A stretch of 39,954 nucleotides of DNA, from IMG/VR virus record IMGVR_UViG_3300022658_000326, positions 1-39,954 of that record; one strand, written 5' to 3'. Below the pieces are notes generated by a model that worked only from the letters and a program-made list of their open reading frames with translations, was not told where the DNA came from and made no database searches. This DNA is from a virus. Below, piece by piece: positions 1-6,918 of the stretch (position 1 is its first letter; every line of letters begins with the position of its first letter). The position numbers and the translations under genes were made by a program.

Positions 1-393
1 TCAGATCGTGTGCGTACCTTCAACGCCACGGCGCCTACGTTCGATGGTTCGCTGCTGCAGCCAATGCATGGCCTCCTCGATGTGAGTTAAGGCGCAGGCA
101 TTTGCTTTGCAGGCAAAAGGGCCTTTTTGAAAGCTGCGCAAACGGTCTGCGACCACTGCAAGCAGTGCTTCGTGCGTGACACCGTTTACGCCAACTTCAG
201 CGATTGGCCCATTCTGAAAAAGAATCAGCGTTGTGTTGGCGTCTTGGTCATCAGGATCTGACGGGTTTGTCGTGTTGTCGAAACCAGATATCAGGTAGGC
301 GTGATTAGCACCGCCACTGCCTGCATCGTCCATAACGCGAATGGTCAATGTGTCGTTCGCCGGGTTTACTTTGTGATCTTCAAGGGTGCGCAT
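1..393 (-). CDS. tad1: Tad1-like anti-Thoeris/anti-CBASS signal sponge
   Basis: The 130-residue protein resembles the phage Tad1 family (Acb2/Tad1 hairpin domain). Known members bind and sequester cyclic nucleotide signals made by Thoeris TIR proteins (gcADPR), and some also bind CBASS cyclic oligonucleotides. The sequence shows the family pattern: an N-terminal beta-rich part with NPAND (residues 10-14) and GSGGANHAY (25-33), then FQNGPIAEVGVNG (59-71), then a helical hairpin with FQKGPFACKANACALTHIEEA (88-108) and WLQQRT, ending in RGVEGTH (122-128). Phe93, Asn98 and the Arg-rich C-terminus are the likely ligand-contact area by analogy. It is the last gene seen of the early-left operon, where phages often keep counter-defence genes. 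The family call comes from recalled family sequences, not a search. Ligand choice cannot be read from sequence alone. Confidence 0.82.
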   Translation of the reverse strand: MRTLEDHKVNPANDTLTIRVMDDAGSGGANHAYLISGFDNTTNPSDPDDQDANTTLILFQNGPIAEVGVNGVTHEALLAVVADRLRSFQKGPFACKANACALTHIEEAMHWLQQRTIERRRRGVEGTHTI

Positions 394-426
394 AGGTCTC
401 TCGTTACAAGTTGATGGACAAGGATT

Positions 427-606
427 TCAGGTCAGTGCGCTTTCGCTCCACCAGCTCTCCACTGCACGGCCGTCCGCCGACTTGTAGCGAACCCAGTACG
501 TGTTTTCGGAATGCTCGTACTCGGCGCGGCCGATCACGGTGCCTTGTTCGCCACTAACGGCGATCGTCACTTGTTGCTTCAGTTCAAATTTGAATTTCTC
601 GGGCAT
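427..606 (-). CDS. Small conserved phage protein, SH3-like
   Basis: This 59-residue ORF was found by direct translation. It starts at the ATG at 604-606 and stops with TGA at 427-429. The protein begins MPEKFKFELKQQVTIAVSGE and contains GTVIGRAEY followed by a Tyr/Trp-rich end (TYWVRYKSADGRAVESWW). The pattern of short strands, with a hydrophobic beta hairpin and a KOW-like GTVIGR turn, suggests a small SH3-like barrel. Similar short proteins occur in many tailed phages with no known function. It lies in the early-left operon between the Tad1-like gene and an 82-residue hypothetical gene, with a 33-base gap before the first and a 52-base gap after the second. Function unknown. Confidence 0.7.
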   Translation of the reverse strand: MPEKFKFELKQQVTIAVSGEQGTVIGRAEYEHSENTYWVRYKSADGRAVESWWSESALT

Positions 607-658
607 GGTTCTTCCTCAATGTGATGGCCACCATAAACAGGCGGTGGCCGTGCCTGAA

Positions 659-907
659 TTACTTGGCCGCGATCGGCTCGCTGTTGACGCGCAGATAGCC
701 CTGGCCCTTGAGGAAGTTGCGATAGCAGTTCAAGGCCACCGCCTCGGCTTCCTTGGCGACTTGGTCACCGGCAGCAATGACCTGACCGTCATCGGTGAGG
801 ATCGCCAGCCTGGCTGGTTTGCCGTCGACCGTGACGCTCAGCCCTTCATGGGATACGGCGCTAATGACGACGCCACTGATAGTTCCGACTGGTTGTGTGC
901 CGATCAT
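659..907 (-). CDS. Hypothetical early phage protein
   Basis: An 82-residue protein I cannot assign. The first half is beta-rich with a repeated Val pattern (GTISGVVISAVSHEGLSVTV). The second half is helical and ends KGQGYLRVNSEP. There is no signal peptide, membrane segment or cysteine motif. Its ATG overlaps the stop of the upstream gene by four bases (904-907), so it is probably translated by coupling within the early-left operon. The overlap and the absence of competing frames support it as a real gene. Confidence 0.65.
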   Translation of the reverse strand: MIGTQPVGTISGVVISAVSHEGLSVTVDGKPARLAILTDDGQVIAAGDQVAKEAEAVALNCYRNFLKGQGYLRVNSEPIAAK

Positions 908-1230
908 GGGTGGCCTCCGAACATGTCATTGGTTTCAGGGCAGCGGTATGGAACAGGCGTGCCAAATTCATGGAAGGCGGTGCACATCGGTTGACCGTCC
1001 GGGCCATACACCCACTCTTTGGCCTCACCACGGAATGACGCACCGAGGATGTCGCAACGTTCGTTGTCGTCGCAGTCTTCCAGGGGAGCGCCTTCACGCA
1101 TGGCTTTGTCTTTGGAGCACTGGCAACACCAGTTGGCCCAGAACACTTCACCTTCGGTACCGTTGGAAGGTGTGTATTTCTGCCCTGCTTGGGCGACGTA
1201 GAGCTTTGCCAGGCTGGCAGGGAACGTCAT
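904..1230 (-). CDS. Cysteine-rich conserved phage protein
   Basis: A 108-residue protein. I place the start at the ATG at 1228-1230, which overlaps the upstream stop by four bases; the open frame runs further upstream, but that part is Arg/His-rich shadow sequence. The middle carries WANWCCQCSKDKAM, then two further Cys in an acidic stretch (LEDCDDNERCDIL), and two more near the end (PMCTAF, PYRCPE). Seven or so Cys suggest metal binding, possibly a zinc fold. Related Cys-rich small proteins are common in phages and plasmids without known function. It sits in the ATGA-linked early-left operon. No enzymatic motif is visible. Confidence 0.7.
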   Translation of the reverse strand: MTFPASLAKLYVAQAGQKYTPSNGTEGEVFWANWCCQCSKDKAMREGAPLEDCDDNERCDILGASFRGEAKEWVYGPDGQPMCTAFHEFGTPVPYRCPETNDMFGGHP

Positions 1231-1475
1231 TCCGCGCCTCCAAACAGATCCAGCGTGTTTTCGTCCTGGTTGAGCTGCTGCAGGCCTTTCTCGCGGGCAA
1301 CCCAATCGGGCACGACGATGGCCGTGGTGGTCATCAGTCCGAAGTGACCGGTGGGCTCCGTGATCTCTTCCTCGATCTGGCTGAGCGGTACCCATGCCTC
1401 ACGCTGGCCATCGCTGACCAGGATGGCGAGATCCGTGCGACCGAGCAGCGTGACGTTGATCTTGACGGTGCTCAT
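1227..1475 (-). CDS. Hypothetical early phage protein
   Basis: An 82-residue protein beginning MSTVKINVTLLGRTDLAILV. The N-terminal half predicts alternating beta strands. A conserved-looking stretch, REAWVPLSQIEEEI, follows, and near the end is VVPDWVAREKGLQ, a phrase I associate with small phage proteins that have a WVPxSQI core. It overlaps both neighbours by four bases (1227-1230 and 1472-1475), which fixes the start and supports coupled translation. Function unknown. Confidence 0.68.
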   Translation of the reverse strand: MSTVKINVTLLGRTDLAILVSDGQREAWVPLSQIEEEITEPTGHFGLMTTTAIVVPDWVAREKGLQQLNQDENTLDLFGGAE

Positions 1476-1726
1476 GGGTTTGCCTCAAGCTCTTGCAGGC
1501 GTTTCACCTCGCCGTGCAAGTGTTCGATCAGGTCATAGACAGTGGTGACACCGTACTGCTGCATGAGCAAATTGACGCGGACGGTCTCCAGAGCCCGTTG
1601 ATGCTCCTGCTCCCGCTGTCGTACCAGGTTGTCGCAGGGCACTGCTCTGCCATCTTTCAACCACGGGTCATCACCGCACCGGTTCAGACAGTCGCATTTA
1701 CTCGGATTCTTTGTGGTGCTGGTCAT
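1472..1726 (-). CDS. Hypothetical early phage protein with N-terminal Cys cluster
   Basis: An 84-residue protein. The start is set at the ATG at 1724-1726, which overlaps the stop of the HD-domain gene by four bases; a longer in-frame start at 1840 would run well inside that gene and encode shadow-like sequence. The N-terminus has KCDCLNRCGDD and a later PCDN, four Cys that might bind a metal. The rest is one long amphipathic helix (RQREQEHQRALETVRVNL ... HLHGEVKRLQELE), a probable coiled coil. No known family recognised. Confidence 0.62.
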   Translation of the reverse strand: MTSTTKNPSKCDCLNRCGDDPWLKDGRAVPCDNLVRQREQEHQRALETVRVNLLMQQYGVTTVYDLIEHLHGEVKRLQELEANP

Positions 1727-2733
1727 TGAGCGGTCTCCACCAGCTCGTAGTAGCGCTGCAGAAACCAGATCTTTGCCGACTTGGGCCCCATGGGCTTGAT
1801 CGTGGCCAGCATGGGGTCGATGCCGTCCAGGCAGTCCCATTTGCTCGGGTGGTCAGGCATCAGGTCCCGGCGCTCGGTGGCGAGCATGATCAGGTCCGCG
1901 CGTTTCACTTCGTCGGGCAAGGTGGTTGGTAGTCCGAAGGAAGTCAGCAAGGCGGCGTCAACACGTGCCTCGATCGCTGCGTAGTCCGGCAGCAGCTGTT
2001 TGAGCGGCGCAGCCACGTCGCCAATCAAGGCCTCGGCCGCGTCGTGCAGCAAGGCCGCCAGCGCGTTTTCTGGAGAAACTAGGTAAGACACCAGCACCGA
2101 GTGCTGGGCCACGCTGTAGAAGTCCCGCACGTGGCCCGTGAAGCGGCAAATGTGGGCCAGCGCGTGGGCGATGGTCTCAATCTCCACGGTGCCGGGTTCC
2201 ATGAAGTCGAAGTACTGCCCGCTGTAAGTCAGTATGTCGGGAGACATGCGCAAGGGTCGTTGCGTCACATCCCATTGAGTGGGCAAGTCAGCCAGGCGCT
2301 GGTACTTCACCTCGGTGGTGTGGCCATCCCACGTACCTTGATGCTCCGGCAGGCCATCGAGCAGGTGCATCTGCGACGCGTGGAAATGCCAGCTGGCCTG
2401 GCCTGTGGGCAGGTCGATGAACACGCAGCCTTGCCAGTCATCGCTCCAGCCCTCAATCGCAGTGCGTCCCCTGCCGGATGGAAAGCACTTGGCCAGCGCA
2501 GCCACCACCTTGTTGCGCTCCAGGTATGCGCCATCCTTGACAGCTTCCATGGCCTGCAGCTGGTCCCGCAGCTCAAACACCAGCTTGACCAGTGCGGGAG
2601 TGTCGCCAGCGCTGCCCATTTCGTGGCGGTCAATATCGATTCGGTCGAGCTGTTGGTACAGCCATTGCTCATCTTGCGTTGGTTGACGCATGACGGCTGC
2701 GGATTCTTCCGCTGTGGCGTATTGGTCGGTCAT
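1723..2733 (-). CDS. WDGH-domain and HD-domain phosphohydrolase fusion
   Basis: A 336-residue two-part protein. Residues about 95-150 contain DDWQGCVFIDLPTGQ, SWHFHASQMHLLDGLP and WDGHTTEVKY, a block seen in many phage proteins and called the WDGH domain. Residues about 185-300 form an HD-type metal phosphohydrolase, close to the YfbR-like 5'-nucleotidase group: IAHALAHICRFTGH, YSVAQHSV (His211), LLHDAAEAL (His230-Asp231) and RADLIMLATERRDL (Asp280). Family knowledge suggests hydrolysis of (deoxy)nucleoside monophosphates, so a role in nucleotide pool control or in signalling-nucleotide removal is plausible. It sits in the early-left operon with 4-base overlaps on both sides. The exact substrate is unknown. 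Confidence 0.78.
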   Translation of the reverse strand: MTDQYATAEESAAVMRQPTQDEQWLYQQLDRIDIDRHEMGSAGDTPALVKLVFELRDQLQAMEAVKDGAYLERNKVVAALAKCFPSGRGRTAIEGWSDDWQGCVFIDLPTGQASWHFHASQMHLLDGLPEHQGTWDGHTTEVKYQRLADLPTQWDVTQRPLRMSPDILTYSGQYFDFMEPGTVEIETIAHALAHICRFTGHVRDFYSVAQHSVLVSYLVSPENALAALLHDAAEALIGDVAAPLKQLLPDYAAIEARVDAALLTSFGLPTTLPDEVKRADLIMLATERRDLMPDHPSKWDCLDGIDPMLATIKPMGPKSAKIWFLQRYYELVETAQ

Positions 2734-3239
2734 GCTGCAAGCCTTTCAAGGTCGTGCACCAGGACGGCGTTGTGGCCCTGGGCGATGGTGTGTTTTTGGG
2801 CCGCGTCGATCGCGGAAAGAAACTCGGCGCGGCCGAGCTGGCGAACTTGATACGCATGCAGATCCAGAAAGGTCTGCAGGGCGTCCAGCTCCTGGTAGTA
2901 CAAGGTGACACGCACCCAGCGTCCACCGCCCGTGCGTAGGGCGCGGTCGTAGATGTCCTGCAGCGCCTGCTCGGCTGTGCGCAGGTGCCCTTCCAGGCCG
3001 CGCACAATGCCCTGGCGCTCGATCGCCAGGGCCACCGTGACGCTGCCTGCAGCGATTGACCATTGATGCTCGGTGGCCACGCCTTCGCGCAGCGCCTGGA
3101 TCGCTGTGCGCAACATGTCCAGCACCTCGGCACGATCAGCGGCTGCAGGCTTGGCGGCATAGTGCAGCGCTAGGGCCATGGTGTGCGCAGTGACCGGCCG
3201 GGGCCGGTAGGCCTTGCGAGGCTTCTTGTTGCGGCTCAT
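2730..3239 (-). CDS. Hypothetical early phage protein, helical
   Basis: A 169-residue protein with a very basic N-terminus (MSRNKKPRKAYRPRPV) and a helical body rich in Ala, Leu and Gln. The body suggests two repeats of long helices, with EHQWSIAAGSVTVALAIERQGIVRG in the middle and QLGRAEFLSAIDAAQ near the end. Similar proteins with the KKxRKxYRPRPV start occur next to ParB-like genes in Burkholderiales phages, as far as I recall. The stop overlaps the start of the HD-domain gene by four bases and its start overlaps the ParB stop by four bases, so the three genes are probably translated together. Function unknown. Confidence 0.7.
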   Translation of the reverse strand: MSRNKKPRKAYRPRPVTAHTMALALHYAAKPAAADRAEVLDMLRTAIQALREGVATEHQWSIAAGSVTVALAIERQGIVRGLEGHLRTAEQALQDIYDRALRTGGGRWVRVTLYYQELDALQTFLDLHAYQVRQLGRAEFLSAIDAAQKHTIAQGHNAVLVHDLERLAA

Positions 3240-5437
3240 GCAGCCACCAGCACTTTCCGGGCACCGCGCTCATCGCACGCGCTGACCTTGCCTGCCTGCT
3301 GCAACTGCTCCATCAGCTCCATCGCCTTGGTGGTGCCTACCTTCAGCTCGGTCTTGAGCAGCCGCACATTGGCCTTCTGTTCACGCACCACGATGTCAAT
3401 GGCCGACTGCAGCAATGGATCTGCGACTGTGGGAGGCGGCTCTTGCGGGACTGCGAACTCGGCCTTGTTGCGCCCGTTTTCTACCACCAGGACGTGGAGC
3501 CACCTGGGCATCAGCCCGCGCCCTGTCCACGTCTCGCCGTTGGGGCCACGGTAGCGGATCTCAGGCGCACCGGCTGGCTTAGCGGGCGACGCCACTGCGC
3601 CCTTGGGCGCAGCAGACGCCCCCTCAAGGCCTTGCATCGCGGCAGCGATGCCTTGTGTTGCTTCCTCGGCGCTCAGCTTGGGCTTCGGCGCGCGCAGCCT
3701 CGGTGTCGCGGTGTCCTGCTGTCCTCCCGCACCCACCTCGGGCCGCGCAGCGGAGCCGGTCGCGACTTTTGCCTTTTCGGTCTTGACCTTGGGAAAATGC
3801 TTGGCCAGAGCTTCGGATTGAATGTCCTGCAGGGTGGACTTGAGCGCGGCACCGTGCACGATGCCAGACACCAGGTGCATGCCTTCGTTGGAGACGCGGA
3901 CGCCGTTGTCATAGCTGAAGTCGTTGGCGCTGCTGTCATGCACCATGATCATCAGCATGTGGATGGCGTCGGGCTGGTCGGTGGTCTTGATATGGTCAAG
4001 CAGGGCGCTGTGCGAGCCCACCTTGTCCAGGCCCAGCAGCTTGCTCACCTTAGCCGACTGGTCGGTGCTCAAACTGTGCGCTGCCTTGAGCGCCACATAC
4101 CGGTGCACCTCGGTATTGAAGGCTGTGACGATGTCGTCAGACCGCTTCATCAATTCCCAGGTGTGGGCCACCAGCTGGTCGCGCCATTCCTGTTCATACG
4201 CGGCTTTGGCCTTCGCTTCGGCCTTGGCCTTCTTTTCGTCCACCAGCTTCTGCACTTCCTTGGAGACCTTGGCATTGCTGGCTGGCGTGGTGGTCGCCTC
4301 CACGGCGGCTTTTTCGGTTGCCTTGAGCAATTTGAGTGCAATTTCATTGGGCAGGCATTCCAGGAACTCGCCCGGCTTGCGGCCGCTCTCAATCAGCACC
4401 GGTTTGATGCCCTCGGCTTTCATCAACGGGCCGATCAGTTTGCGCAGTGGCTGGTCGGTGGGGCTGTCTTCGGAGCTGTCCAGGCGGCGGTAACCCACTA
4501 CCTTGTCCGACCATGATCCATGGCCCTCGGGTTTGAGTTCCAGCGCGGCCTTGCCCGCAATGACGGTCTGCCCCTTGGCCTTGGCCGATGCAACCTGCAG
4601 AGCACGATGGGCCTCTTCTTTCTTGTGGAAGCAAGGCGGGTCGGTGCAAACGTCTGCACCCTTCACGTCACTGAATAAATCGGGGTTGTGGCCGGTGCGC
4701 TTGGTGCAGGTCTTGCAGCTGCCCGCATCTGGCACCAGATCCACCGCCGTGATCTGGAAGCGGGCATCGCTCAGCTTGAGCATGTAGTTGCTCTGGACAT
4801 GCTCTGCAGCCTGGCGGTACGTCATGGGCTCGCGGCCCGAGCTGCTGTAGTAGCCATGCCCGGACACAATTTCCTTCATCGCCTTAATCTGCAGCTTGTG
4901 ATCCGGGATGCGAGCTACCAGCAATGCGCGGCTGGCGTCAATGGTGCGATCGCGCAGGCTGGTGCGGGCCTCGCTGCACAGGTCCAGCAGCTTGAGGCGA
5001 CCGTACACGTAGCTGCGGCTCTTGTTGATCCGCTCGCCCACCTGGTCGGCATTCAGACTGCTGTGCTGCATCAAGGCCTCATAGCCTTCCGCTTCTTCCA
5101 GCTCGGTCAGATCGTCCCGCTGCAGGTTTTCCACCAGTTGCACTTCCAGTGCCTGCTCATCGGTCAACGCGCGGACCATCGCGGGAATGGTGGCCACGCC
5201 TGCCTGCTGGCTGGCACGGTAGCGGCGCTCGCCGCACACCAGCTCGAACTGCACCTTGCGGTCGGTGTCAGCCACGCGGCTGCCAGGCAGCGGGCGCACG
5301 GTGATCGGGGTATCGATGCCCCGGCGCTTGATGTCCTCTGCCAGCTCAGTCAGCTTGGCGGGGTTGAAGTTCTTGCGCGGGTTGGTCAGGCTGGGCGTGA
5401 TTAGCGACAGCTCGATGTTGGCAAATTCGGTGCTCAT
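3236..5437 (-). CDS. Large ParB-like protein with zinc, H-NS-like and FtsK-gamma-like parts
   Basis: A 733-residue DNA-binding protein. Residues 1-110 are a ParB/Spo0J N-terminal (CTPase-type) domain with GERRYRAS at 69-76 and ENLQRDDLTELEEAEGY at 103-119. Residues 120-190 are the ParB helix-turn-helix part (LNADQVGERINKSRSYVYGRLKLL). Cys241, Cys244, Cys264 and Cys269 form a probable zinc site (CKTC ... CTDPPC). A Lys/Ala-rich stretch at about 390-420 is a likely coiled coil. Residues about 628-648 (YRGPNGETWTGRGLMPRWL) match the AT-hook-like DNA-binding motif of H-NS proteins, and residues 673-733 (DPLLQSAIDIVV ... VGTTKAMELMEQLQQAGKV) look like the FtsK gamma winged helix. It may organise or segregate phage DNA or regulate genes; no ParA partner is visible. 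Confidence 0.82.
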   Translation of the reverse strand: MSTEFANIELSLITPSLTNPRKNFNPAKLTELAEDIKRRGIDTPITVRPLPGSRVADTDRKVQFELVCGERRYRASQQAGVATIPAMVRALTDEQALEVQLVENLQRDDLTELEEAEGYEALMQHSSLNADQVGERINKSRSYVYGRLKLLDLCSEARTSLRDRTIDASRALLVARIPDHKLQIKAMKEIVSGHGYYSSSGREPMTYRQAAEHVQSNYMLKLSDARFQITAVDLVPDAGSCKTCTKRTGHNPDLFSDVKGADVCTDPPCFHKKEEAHRALQVASAKAKGQTVIAGKAALELKPEGHGSWSDKVVGYRRLDSSEDSPTDQPLRKLIGPLMKAEGIKPVLIESGRKPGEFLECLPNEIALKLLKATEKAAVEATTTPASNAKVSKEVQKLVDEKKAKAEAKAKAAYEQEWRDQLVAHTWELMKRSDDIVTAFNTEVHRYVALKAAHSLSTDQSAKVSKLLGLDKVGSHSALLDHIKTTDQPDAIHMLMIMVHDSSANDFSYDNGVRVSNEGMHLVSGIVHGAALKSTLQDIQSEALAKHFPKVKTEKAKVATGSAARPEVGAGGQQDTATPRLRAPKPKLSAEEATQGIAAAMQGLEGASAAPKGAVASPAKPAGAPEIRYRGPNGETWTGRGLMPRWLHVLVVENGRNKAEFAVPQEPPPTVADPLLQSAIDIVVREQKANVRLLKTELKVGTTKAMELMEQLQQAGKVSACDERGARKVLVAA

Positions 5438-5455
5438 GAATGTTGCTCCCTCGGA

Positions 5456-5863
5456 TCAGTCGTTGCGCACCAGGAAGAGCTGGGCGCGGCGCATGTAACT
5501 GAAGGGGGCAGCATCCTGGCTGACCACGATGACGGGCGGAACCGGCATCCGCACAGGATGCTTGCCAAAGGGTGGCCGGACCTGCACATGGGAGCATGTG
5601 ACCAAGTTCTTGAGGTGCTCCAGCTCTTCATGGCGCAGACCTTCGGCTTCTATGATCAGTGTGGACGGGGCGCCGGACAGTGCATCGGAGATCGCTGCCA
5701 GGCTGACCAGCTCATGAGCCGCAATCTGTGAAAACTTGCCGCGCTTCATGGCAATGCGCCTGGCGAGCAGTGACTTGCCTGCGCCTTGCTCACCGTGCAA
5801 CACAAGGAAGCAACCGGGCTTGATGGCGGGAAGTTTGGACAGGGGGATGGTGTGGGCGTTCAT
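5456..5863 (-). CDS. Small P-loop ATPase-like protein
   Basis: A 135-residue protein with a clear Walker A motif, LHGEQGAGKSLLARRI (residues 23-38), and a probable Walker B strand, STLIIEAEGL, followed by a sensor-like VIVVSQDAAPFSY. This is the minimal core of an ASCE/AAA-type NTPase, like the ATPase part of primase-helicases, without a helicase N-terminus or a lid. It is only about half the size of a usual AAA domain, so it may be a single-domain switch or a partner of another protein. It lies 18 bases upstream of the ParB-like gene in the same operon. Function unknown. Confidence 0.68.
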   Translation of the reverse strand: MNAHTIPLSKLPAIKPGCFLVLHGEQGAGKSLLARRIAMKRGKFSQIAAHELVSLAAISDALSGAPSTLIIEAEGLRHEELEHLKNLVTCSHVQVRPPFGKHPVRMPVPPVIVVSQDAAPFSYMRRAQLFLVRND

Positions 5864-5874
5864 GGTGATGACTT

Positions 5875-6201
5875 TCAGTTGGCAACGCCCATGTCCACCA
5901 CGCGGCCGTCGCGGTAGTGGAGTCGGTTGTTGATGCGGGAGGGGATGGCCAGCGCGTCCTCCGCGCCTGCTCGGGCAGCAGGGGCGCAGAGGTCGGTGGC
6001 GGGGTTGTAGAGACCGGCCTGCATGGCGGTGTGCTGGTAGCGGGCACCCACGTGCTGGGCACGGTTACGTGCTGCCTCGGCCTTGAGGCGGCGGGTATGT
6101 GCCGCGTCATCAGCCTCGGGCGATGTGGCGAACACGCGGCCGACACCAAGGCTGGGTGCTGTGGGCTGCATGCCGGAGCGCTTGCGGTTGGCCTTGCTCA
6201 T
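5875..6201 (-). CDS. Hypothetical early phage protein
   Basis: A 108-residue protein with a basic N-terminus (MSKANRKRSGMQPTAPS) and an Ala/Arg-rich helical middle (HTRRLKAEAARNRAQHVGARY). The C-terminal part has INNRLHYRDGRVVDMG. It has no motif I can name. Its start overlaps the stop of the 74-residue gene by four bases (6198-6201), and an 11-base gap separates it from the P-loop gene. The basic and low-complexity character would suit nucleic-acid contact, but that is only a guess. Confidence 0.6.
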   Translation of the reverse strand: MSKANRKRSGMQPTAPSLGVGRVFATSPEADDAAHTRRLKAEAARNRAQHVGARYQHTAMQAGLYNPATDLCAPAARAGAEDALAIPSRINNRLHYRDGRVVDMGVAN

Positions 6202-6422
6202 AGGTCGCTCCCCGAGGGATTCACTTCACTGAGGACGCGAGCGGGAAGTGGTGTGAGGCGCGAGGCCGGTGGCAGGCCGTATTCCTTGGCGGTGCGGCTG
6301 ATGATGTCCAAGGCCGCTGCCTGCGCAGCACTGCAAGGCGCGCCCACAGCAGGCTTGAAACTGCTATGGATCGAGACACCGCCCATGGGCGTGTCCTTCA
6401 GGGTGATGGTGACTTCGGCCAT
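6198..6422 (-). CDS. Small conserved phage protein
   Basis: A 74-residue protein beginning MAEVTITLKDTPMGGVSIHS, followed by FKPAVGAPCSAAQAAALDII. This N-terminal pattern is one I recognise as recurring in short early proteins of betaproteobacterial and gammaproteobacterial phages, with no known function. The start ATG shares one base with the TAA stop of the preceding gene (TAATG at 6420-6424), and the end overlaps the next start by four bases. The fold is probably a short beta hairpin followed by helices. Confidence 0.68.
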   Translation of the reverse strand: MAEVTITLKDTPMGGVSIHSSFKPAVGAPCSAAQAAALDIISRTAKEYGLPPASRLTPLPARVLSEVNPSGSDL

Positions 6423-6775
6423 TACGCGGCTTTCTCCTGGAATAGGTCAGTGGCGGGTTCGGGGATGACGTGGATGTGGGAGACGTTGCGCGCGGTGAAG
6501 CGCAAGTCCAGGGGCGGCACATCGACAGTGACGTGCATGCCCTTTTTGAGGCGGCGGGCGGCGGCTTCGGCCTGCTTGTGGTGGTCGGGCGGGAAAGGCT
6601 GCTCGACGTGCATGACGTTGCGCAGGCCGTTGTCCAGCTCGATGTCCATGCAGACCACGGGCACCGCGTGCGAGTGGCCGTCCAGGACGCGGGTGCGGGC
6701 CTCGGCGGCGTGGATCAGCGTTCCTGACCACTGCAGCAGCACGGGGCCATTGAGGGGTTGTGCAGACGTATGCAT
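6422..6775 (-). CDS. Conserved early protein, possible OB-fold
   Basis: A 117-residue protein starting at the ATG at 6773-6775, two bases after the previous stop. A GTG at 6790 is also in frame, but its Shine-Dalgarno context is poorer and it would overlap the upstream gene. The body alternates strands: GPVLLQWSGTLIHAAEAR, AVPVVCMDIEL, RNVMHVEQPFPPDHHKQAE and KKGMHVTVDVPPLDLRF with a final HIHVI. This layout, with a final basic strand, resembles short OB-fold proteins such as phage single-strand binding proteins, but no diagnostic motif is present. The neighbourhood of replication-type early genes would suit such a role. Confidence 0.6.
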   Translation of the reverse strand: MHTSAQPLNGPVLLQWSGTLIHAAEARTRVLDGHSHAVPVVCMDIELDNGLRNVMHVEQPFPPDHHKQAEAAARRLKKGMHVTVDVPPLDLRFTARNVSHIHVIPEPATDLFQEKAA

Positions 6776-6777
6776 GG

Positions 6778-6918
6778 TCAGCGCCCCCACAGCATGATGC
6801 CCAGGCTGAGCACGATGGTGATGACCGATGCCCAGCGAATGAGACGGTGCTGCAGCCCTGGCTTAGCGGGACGTGCCACCGGGTTGCCCAGGTGGTCGAA
6901 GCACTGTTCGTACCTCAT
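6778..6918 (-). CDS. Tiny single-pass membrane protein
   Basis: A 46-residue ORF. The start is the ATG at 6916-6918, which overlaps the upstream stop by four bases (6915-6918). A longer in-frame start at 7065 would give Arg/Pro-rich shadow sequence. The protein has a soluble N-terminus (MRYEQCFDHLGNPVARP), a basic stretch, and one C-terminal membrane segment (WASVITIVLSLGIMLWG). Small early membrane proteins of phages sometimes inhibit host or superinfecting phage functions, but nothing here identifies a role. Confidence 0.6.
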   Translation of the reverse strand: MRYEQCFDHLGNPVARPAKPGLQHRLIRWASVITIVLSLGIMLWGR

